From positions 5,952,001-6,016,000 of the forward strand of contig CM070581.1 of assembly GCA_036346355.1 (NCBI GenBank): a DNA stretch of 64,000 nucleotides, written 5' to 3'. The notes below the pieces were generated by a model. The model was not told where the DNA came from. It saw only the letters and a program-made list of their open reading frames with translations, and made no database searches. Shown in pieces: positions 57,424-64,000 of this stretch; position 1 is the first letter of the stretch, and each line of letters starts with the position of its first letter. The stretch comes from Rhipidocladum racemiflorum (Eukaryota > Streptophyta > Magnoliopsida > Poales > Poaceae). The position numbers and the translations under genes were made by a program.

Positions 57424-59560
57424 TCACCTGAAAGCTAGGCCGGATCCACGGAGCTTCCCTTCTAAGATTGCATCAAAACGTTGCGCCATCTCGGAGGTCA
57501 TATGATTCACCCAATCCCCTGCCTCCCCCTTCCTGAAGAATGATTCACGTGAGAACTTCCTGAAAACTCCTATAGTGCCTGCCTTGTTGACATCTAGGCT
57601 TTTCAACTTCTCGAGACTGCATAGCTTCACGATGTCCATCACCACCCCTTCTTCCTCCTCGGCGACGGAGAACGGCCGTCCGAGGAACTGCGCTAGCTTC
57701 CGGACGTTGCTGATCGGATCTTGCAGCATCTCTTCGTACCTCAGGAACAAGACTCTCTCCGGCTCCTCGTTGCTGGCGTTCCAGTACCCGAGTATGTGGT
57801 CCCAGATGGGGCCGTTCGCATCCCTGCCTTCACAGGTGAGCTCAAACATGTCGGAGAACGAAAGGTCCGGCAGAACCTTTCTAGTGAAGTGCCAGATTGA
57901 AACTAGCATGTCCTTTGGGTTCCTGCCGATCAATTTTCCAACGGGTCAATCTAGATAGTTCCACCGTATAAATTCCAGGGCGTAGCGTTAAAATAGTTTC
58001 TATTCTTTCCCTCTCGGGAAAAAAAAACAGTTCTCCTGTATATCTTTTGTAGCTATTTACGGTCCACAAAATTTAATATAGACACAACAGTACATCACTG
58101 CCGGTTATGGGAGCCGGCAGTGATAATAGATATCTCTGCCGGCTCACACAAAAATCCGGTAGTGATAATAGATATCTCTGCCGGCTCACACCAAATCCGA
58201 CAGTAATATATATATCACTGTCGGTTCACACCAAAATCCAGCAGTGATATAAATGTTTATATTCAATATTCTGGCAATTTTAAAACAACACAAAGAGATT
58301 CAGGAGGTCACCCATCCTAGTTAGTATTAATCTCGTCTCGTCCAAGCACGCTTAATTAATGAGTTCTATCGTCCATTTTAACACACTCCCAAAAGATCAC
58401 CCATCATAGTACTACTCTCGTTCGAGCACGCTTAACTTTAGAGTTCTAGTATTCTCATATTCCGAATTTACTATGACTTGGATGCTTCAAATTTTGGCTA
58501 AGTGTTCGTCGTCTTCTGAGTTTGCGGCGTGAAGGGCACAATTTTCTTCTTGTGTTGGGCACAATTTGCTTAGGATTGTAATTCTATTTCTGAGTAATCA
58601 ATATAACTCTCCTTTCCTTGCAAAAAATAGCTGGTATTTATTTATATATACATTCTCCGGTAGTAAGCAGCGGAAATACCTTTAAAAAATTAATAGCTAA
58701 ATCTAATATTTACTACCTATTATATACTACGGTATAATGCACCTAATTTTTTTTAAAGTTAGAACATCTCTTCTATATTTCTGAGTAATGGAATAAAACT
58801 ATGAGAGGTGCTTCTATGCTCTTCCTTTAAAAAGTTGCACAACTATTAAAGCATGAATGAAGGGTAGATGATGATTACTTACCCCTTCACTTGCTTCAAG
58901 ATTTGTGCAATTTATACTAGAAGGAAGAGCATAGAAGCATCTCTCTAAAACTATATATCGAAACCCACGACAACGGCTAACTTGGAGTAGCTTACGGAAA
59001 GTATAGTTTGGTAAGTTTGCTATGCCAATGTACCTGCAGATGTAGACAATTTTGCAGCCGGGACTCTTAGTGATTGCGGCGGGCAGGACCGAGTGTTGCA
59101 TATGCGTGTGCATGAGCCTCGGCGATGGCAGCGCGTCCATCTTGCTCGCCCACCCGGCGGTGAAGATAGTCTCCATGAGCGGGACGCAGTCCTGCGGATT
59201 GTGGCGGAGGAGCGGGTGCTCCTCTGCGGCGGGCGGGGGCGGGTACGCGCAGCGAGCCATGGTGGCAAAGGCGAGCGCCTTGAGCCACGTGGTGCCGCAC
59301 TTGGGCGAGCTCGCGAGCACGACATCGCCAAGGCACGGCGTGAAGCTTCGCTGGATGGTGATGATCCCCGGGAGATTTTTCTCCCACACCCAGGCACCCT
59401 GGTACTGGCAGAGGCCTAATAGCTTGGGGTTTCTCGGCAGGGTGACGATGATATCCTCGTACTCCTTCGGCAAGGCCACCGGCGCGGCGTCGTCGCCCTC
59501 GGGGAAGATGTCCTTGAACGCGACGGGGCCGACGAGCGAAGATGCGCTAGTGGCTGCCAT
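57424..59560 (-). CDS. Cytosolic sulfotransferase, two exons (59034-59560 and 57424-57922)
   Basis: Transfers sulfate from PAPS to small hydroxylated molecules (flavonoids, steroids or hormones in plants) in the cytosol; the substrate cannot be told from sequence. The ATG at 59558-59560 starts MAATSASSLVGP. The PAPS 5'-phosphosulfate loop SSPKCGTTWLKALAFA lies at about residues 82-97 and the His-containing RLMHTHMQHSVLP at about 148-160. The 3'-phosphate site is formed across the splice junction as CKIVYICR / NPKDMLVS. The C-terminal RKGEAGDWVNHMT completes the PAPS site. Exon 1 ends CTGCAG before GTACAT; exon 2 starts after GATCGGCAG; the phases fit and give 341 residues, a normal family length. 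Many plant relatives lack introns; this 1.1-kb intron is full of repeats. No breaks seen. Confidence 0.93.
58092..58250. repeat. GCCGGCAGTGAT tandem repeats in the sulfotransferase intron
   Basis: About three 54-bp units around ATATCTCTGCCGGCTCACAC, with inverse copies at the start (ACTGCCGG...CCGGCAGT). This resembles subterminal arrays of a CACTA family different from the one at 3,065, but no CACTA terminus is visible. Confidence 0.6.
58301..58447 (-). repeat. Two tandem 5S-rRNA-like fragments
   Basis: CAGGAGGTCACCCATCCTAG...CCAAGCACGCTTAA (58,301-58,367) and GATCACCCATCATAGTACTA...GAGCACGCTTAACTT (58,395-58,447) match the inverse of the middle of plant 5S rRNA, including its internal promoter area. 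Both are truncated and mutated, so not functional rRNA genes. Cassandra-type retrotransposons carry such 5S parts in their LTRs and are a likely source. Confidence 0.7.
58801..58946. repeat. Foldback in the sulfotransferase intron
   Basis: GAGAGGTGCTTCTATGCTCT at the left is mirrored by AGAGCATAGAAGCATCTCTC at the right, with arms of about 40 bp including TTGCACAA/TTGTGCAA. It lies 90 bp from the 5' splice site. Confidence 0.75.
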
Positions 59561-59830
59561 TAGTTACTACTGCTCGAAAGGCTCTCGCGAGGCTTGGCAA
59601 TGGATGTTACAAGATCGAGAACGTTTCGTCCAGATAACTAGTAAGGGACCTCTGACATATGGTTCGTACGTGCATGTGTCACGACAGCACACGTGAAGCT
59701 TGTCCGTGCTACTATGACCACACCTTTGCGTACGTACTACTCATGGTGAAAAACGTGGTTTTCTATGCTTGTCGACCGACAGAAAATGATGCTGTCGCTA
59801 ATCAGTAGCGTGATGGTGTAGTGACTAGTG
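59561..59830 (-). promoter_or_regulatory. Upstream region of the sulfotransferase gene
   Basis: 270 bp between the ATG and the next CpG-rich stretch. I see no clear TATA box. The ATG context (ACTAATGG) is acceptable. Confidence 0.35.
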
Positions 59831-60731
59831 AGTGGCATTTCTAGTGAGCTGTCCAAGGACCATACGATTCAAGGACCACATGAATGAGTTACGCCTCACT
59901 TTCCCAGCAAGTGTGAAGCATTGCAATACGTGTGCGCTAGGACAAGTTTCGAGGACCATACCAATGAGATGTTGGGCTTTTGCCCATGGGGCCTTTGGCC
60001 TGTTTGGCCCATCCGGCCAGCCAACAAGTTGGCGTAAGCCAACCAATCCAGGAGGCAGCCCTAGGATTCGACGGGGAGAGAGAGAGCGAAGGGAGCAGCG
60101 GCGGCTGCGGCTGCGCCTTGCGCGGGCGCGTGGGCGCGGGGATTCCGGCTCCCGGCCGGTCTTCTCGGCAGCCGTTGCTTCATCTCCTCTCCCCTTCTTA
60201 TTCCCGGTTGGTCTCCTCTCCAAAATGCAGAGAAAAATCAGTAAGCTTCTCACCCATGAACTCTTCTTCTTGAGCGATTCCACAGCGTCTTTGACGTGCC
60301 TTGTCTATTCTTCTTCGCTGGTTTGAATCCAGTGGCTTAGTGAGTATTCTGTTGTTCAATTTATCCTTGCAACTGTCAATCTGTATGCTTTGGATGAATT
60401 GTTGGAACTGTGGGTAATTTCTCTGTGAGGAGTGGGCTTTGTGAGACAAGGTTGTGATAGTATAAGTAAAATCTGAAATTGGTTAATCTGTTGTTACCTT
60501 CTTGTCAAATTTCTTTACAGGGTGTTAGATTGATTTATCTAGTTCAGTTGCTCTGTATCTTCTCTAGTGTATTACCTTTCGTTGGTCTGTGACTTGTTTT
60601 TCTTTTTGTTCATCATTCTGGTAATGCTGGTAATGGATAAGAGTTGTTTGTGTCTGTTCTAGTAATTCACTAACAGAAGGTAAACTGAATTGACAAATCT
60701 GAGAACTGATTTCAAATTTTGCTAGAAGTAC
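59831..60731 (+). other. Gene-like leader region cut off by a gypsy insertion
   Basis: GC-rich and CT-rich 60,050-60,220 followed by a T-rich, intron-like stretch from 60,340 gives the look of a grass first exon and intron on the plus strand. No protein frame can be recognised (a 164-residue frame at 59,832-60,326 has no motif). If it is a 5' exon, the element at 60,732 sits in the first intron. Confidence 0.3.
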
Positions 60732-61619
60732 TGTCACAACTAGTGACGAGTACCCATGCCATGGGTACCCCCATCAGCCCGGAAGCACGAACGGGCTGAC
60801 CAATCACATTAAGGCCCAAAGACCACCGAAGGTACTTGGGCCGCGTGAGCGAGCCCCGACCAGGCAGGCCGACTTTAACGGCGGACTCGGCTCGGGCGGT
60901 CGGCATGTTCGGCCACCGATATTGAAGCTCAAGCTCCACTGCAAGACGCAAGCCAAGATGGCCTATGCCGTTGTCGACGGCCGCTTTGTGCGCAGCTGGC
61001 CTCGGCGTCAGACGGGTAGGCGGCCCTTCCCAAGATCGCCGGAAGAGCCACCGGCGAGTCAAGCCTCGCCCCATCGCCTCAGCACGCCGCAGAGGAGCGC
61101 CACTCCCGAGGCCAAGGCAAAGTCAAGCGCCATTAAAGCCGCGAGGCAGACAGAGCACCACGCAAGGCGCTATCCGGCATCATCGCGCCAAGACCGCACA
61201 TCGCAGAGCCACCAACCTCGCCTCGGAGACGGCAGGACGGCCGACAAGACAGGAGCCAGACTCCGAGACACGCACGCCCCCCTTTCTAGTGGGTTTCCTA
61301 AACACCCGTGTAACCCGCCTCCTCCGTCTATATAAGGAGAGGCGGGGCCCGAGAGGGGAAGGGACAGAGAAAAAGGCCCTCCAGGAAGCCACAACTCCCT
61401 AGCCAAAGCACGAAGGGGATCGGACAGCCGACTCCCCGCCTCGCTTGTACACCCCTTGTTCATCGCCCAAAGATCAATACATCCACACCGAACGAATCGA
61501 GTAGGGACATTCACCGAACCAAGATATCATCATCGACTCCTTGAGTCGACCATTCGGGAGAGGAGCGCGCGACCCATCCGACCATAAATTCAGATTGCTT
61601 AGGTGCACGAACACCGACA
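60732..61619 (+). repeat. 5' LTR of the Tat-like gypsy element
   Basis: Begins TGTCACAACTAGTGACG and ends CGAACACCGACA. TATA box TATATAAG lies at 61329-61336. Confidence 0.85.
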
Positions 61620-61624
61620 AGCGG

Positions 61625-61641
61625 TTGGCGCGCTGTAGGGG
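61625..61641 (+). promoter_or_regulatory. Primer-binding site
   Basis: TTGGCGCGCTGTAGGGG, close to the tRNA-complementary TGGCGCGCCAGGTAGGGG common in grass Tat elements, with a two-base deletion plus a change. Confidence 0.6.
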
Positions 61642-61696
61642 CCCTCGCGCGTCTTCACCGACATCCTCATCCTCGGGTTCCCATTTCTCCTCCTCG

Positions 61697-64000
61697 ATGG
61701 CCTCCTCCCACCACGATTCGCCGATGTCGAGGGGCCGGATCCGCTTTGGCGCCTCGATTTCGTCGTCACCGCCATGGAGAGCTTGTTCTCATTCTCGCCG
61801 TCGGGACCGGCGCCCTCCGCTTAGCTCGATAATTCTTGGCGACGCCTCAAGAACCTCGGCCTCGAGGCCCCGCGGCCGCGCGGCGGGCCTGCTCAGCCAC
61901 GCTGCCCGGCGACATCGCCCTACGGATCGCGGCGGCGGCGGGCCGCCCTCCACGAGCTTCGCAGCTCGTGGCCATGGCCGGCTACGCGGCTTCCCTCCAC
62001 GACCCATCAAGCGGATTCCTCCACCATGGCTCTAGCTCCGACAAGGAGTGTCCCCTCGTAGGGCCTACTCCCGCGAGTGCAACATGACTGCGGCGGAGCC
62101 ATCCTCCACTCTGCTACCTCGGGACCCTCCTCCCGCTGCAACGGCGGGAGGAATCCCGGCGGGAGGACGACGACAAAGACTCCATAACGCTTCAGACCTT
62201 CGCGACAGCGAGGAATTAGAAGCTCGAAGGCCGAGCTCGATAAGCTCCAGGCCGAATCGAGCGCCGTCAGCCTAACCCACCACCCGTCTCGGCCTGCGCC
62301 GTGCGCGTCAGTGCATCGGCCAGCGATTGGTCGAGGAGACGAACGGCCTTCCGTTCTTCCTCACGCCAACCGTAACATTGCCGCGGCGGTAATGCCGCTC
62401 CGAGGGTCGCTTGAGCCAACGGAGCCGAAGCCAAGGCCACCTATCGAACCTCCGGCCGGTAGAACGCGTCTTGTCGTTCAAGACGCCCAAGGTTCTCGCT
62501 CCGACGGACGGGCGCCACCTCGGGCCGCCTCGGGCTACTCTCTCGCAGATCGACGGAGCTCAGCCAAGACGGCCCCGCTTCCACGAGCTCCCCAGGCATC
62601 ATACACCCGTGCGCCATCGCCTGGGATAAGTATGATCTTCGCACCACCCTCGAGGCGCGAAGGAGAGCTACCGATGCGCAAGCCGCCGCAAGTCGCCGAT
62701 ACGGGCGACGCAACCATCCCGACCCAGATTCGACGGTCCTGGTCGCTGCGTTCACCCGCCAGATCCGCAACGCCGATTTCCCGACCAGATTCCGGCTTTG
62801 ACCAACATAGCCAAGTACACAGGCTACCAACCCGGTGTTTGGCTAGAAGACTACCGCTCGCTGCCGAAGCGGGGAGCGACAGACGACTCGCTTCGTCATC
62901 CAAGACTCCCATCTACCTTGCGGACTCGGCTCGAGCCTGGCTCGAGTACTGCCCGCCATGGACGCCATCGGCATGGGCCGACTGACGAACCTCTTCGTCG
63001 GGAATTTCCAGGCACGCATAAACGCCTCGCAACTCCTGGGACTTGAAGAGCTGCAAGCGGCGGTGGAAACCCTCCGACTACATCCGCCGCTTCTCCAAAG
63101 AAGGCAACGAGCTCCCCGACATCCGCGACGCCGACGCCGCTTGGCGTTTCATCTACGGCACCACCGCGAGGCCCTGGTCCACAAGTTGGGCCGCGAAACC
63201 CCGAACCACCAAGGAGCTCCTCGACATCGCCACCAACCACGCCTCGGCGAGGAGGCCGTGGGGCCACCTTCGGAAAGGAAGACGGCCCACAAGACAGCCC
63301 GACCTCGGGCAGCGCCCCCTCGACCGCCCGACAAAAGGAAGCGGAAGGGGAAGCAGGTCGCTGAAGGTCGAATGGTCGCTGGCCGCCGACCGACCTGCCA
63401 AACAGCAGGCTCGGCAGACGCCCGACCGATTCGAGAAGTTGATGGATAGTCCGTGCCCGAACCACGACTATCCCGTCAAACACAAGTATCGGGACTGCGA
63501 AGTCCTGAAGCGGTTCCTCTCCGGAAACCCCACGACATCACGGGGCAAGGGGAAGAAGCGCGACCCGACACCCGACGCCGGGGCGAAGGGCGATGAGCCA
63601 GCCGACGAGTTCCCACAGCTCGACGGCTGCCTCATGATCTTCGGAGGGACGGAGTGCTACGCCGACAAGCGACGGCTGAAACTCGCCCACCGAGAGGTAC
63701 ACACGGCGACCCCGGCCGTGCCTTCCTACCTGAAGTGGTCGGAATGCCCGATCGCCTTCGATCGGACCGACCACCCCGACCACATCCCGCACCCGGGACG
63801 CTACCCGCTCGTCGTCGACCCCATCGTGGGGACGAAGCGCCTGACCAAGGTGCTCATGGACGGCGGCAGCAGCCTCAACATCATGTATGTTGAGACCCTC
63901 GATGCCCTCGTCCCCGCTCCGCCCTCGGCCGAGCAGGCGCCTTCCACGGCGTCGCACTGTGCCAACAGGCCCATCCCTCAGGCAGGTCGGCCTGTCCGTC
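61697..64000 (+). pseudogene. gag and aspartic protease of the Tat-like element, frameshifted and truncated by the window
   Basis: Likely start ATG 61697 (MASSHHDSPMSRGRIRFG). Gag-core motifs are spread over three frames: KYTGYQPGVWLEDYR (62,815), IYLADSARAWLEY (62,912), LFVGNFQ (62,990), SDYIRRFSKEGNELPDIRDA (63,073), ALVHKLGRE (63,165), RTTKELLDIATNHAS (63,205). From about 63,426 a long intact frame covers CPNHDYPVKHKYRDC (zinc-knuckle-like), GCLMIFGGTE, DRTDHPDHIPHPGRYPLVVD and the protease active site LMDGGSSLNIMY (63,853-63,888). A further shift occurs near 63,910, where FHGV-type text moves to another frame. Not functional. Confidence 0.8.

Larger units (their letters stand above)
60732..64000 (+). 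mobile_element. Ty3/gypsy (Tat-clade-like) element, 5' part, runs off the window
   Basis: An 888-bp LTR (60732-61619, TGTCACAAC to CCGACA) is followed 5 bp later by a primer site beginning TTGGCGCGC, then by gag and protease frames. The style (GC-rich, D-G-G protease) fits RIRE2-like elements. The 3' end and target duplication are outside the window. Confidence 0.85.

Noticed and set aside
58301..58447. Functional 5S rRNA gene
   Set aside because: Both segments are truncated and carry many changes, and there is no spacer or array.
59052..59696. 214-residue plus-strand frame
   Set aside because: It is antisense to sulfotransferase exon 1, whose motifs and splice phases fit on the minus strand.
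61789..63957. Minus-strand frames over the Tat-like gag
   Set aside because: Shadows of GC-rich plus-strand gag/protease, which shows family motifs in order.

Overview
This window is plant nuclear DNA from a grass (Poaceae). The evidence is a spliced plant sulfotransferase gene, plant-only transposon families (CACTA with a TNP2 transposase, a Mutator-like element with a plant mobile domain, Ty1/copia and Ty3/gypsy LTR elements, Tourist- and Stowaway-like MITEs) and the GC-rich coding style of grass genes. I cannot name the species. At least three quarters of the window is transposable-element DNA, stacked and nested. Most long open frames are remnants of transposon genes or chance frames.

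Layout. 1-3,064: AT-rich flank with microsatellites and a duplicated repeat block that looks like an old LTR read on the minus strand. 3,065-15,001: a complete 11.9-kb CACTA element with 12-bp terminal repeats and a 3-bp target duplication (CTC). It holds a TNP2-type transposase, a second gene with a Ulp1-like C-terminus, and a divergent acidic reading frame. 15,005-17,096: short repeats, including a Helitron-like 3' end and a MITE. 17,097-30,401: a complete 13.3-kb Mutator-like element with about 200-bp terminal inverted repeats and an exact 9-bp target duplication (CCATGTACA). It carries a decayed MURA-like transposase, a decayed plant-mobile-domain gene, two satellite-like arrays and two small downstream coding remnants. 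30,402-33,110: a small gene of unknown function and a hAT-like MITE. 33,111-38,180: a complete, pol-less gypsy element (target duplication CCATG). 40,336-43,950: a solo LTR (CAAAG). 45,712-48,188: a copia-like solo LTR (ATTTC). 48,679-49,085: a Tourist-like MITE. 49,940-51,000: a paralogue of the small gene. 51,198-54,089: another solo LTR (TAATC). 57,424-59,560: the one clearly intact host gene, a two-exon cytosolic sulfotransferase on the minus strand. 60,732 to the end: the 5' LTR and gag/protease part of a Tat-clade-like gypsy element that runs off the window.

The most notable structures are these. The CACTA element has the same leader, with a long foldback hairpin, in front of both of its minus-strand genes, and it has internal clusters of the repeat that normally marks only the element's ends. 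The 13-kb Mutator-like element combines a MURA-like transposase, a plant mobile domain and a GRF-like zinc-finger remnant. Its two unrelated tandem arrays share a period of about 188 bp. Two degenerate 5S-rRNA-like segments lie in the sulfotransferase intron. Element boundaries were set by eye from terminal motifs plus matching target duplications; domain names come from recognised sequence motifs, not from a search.
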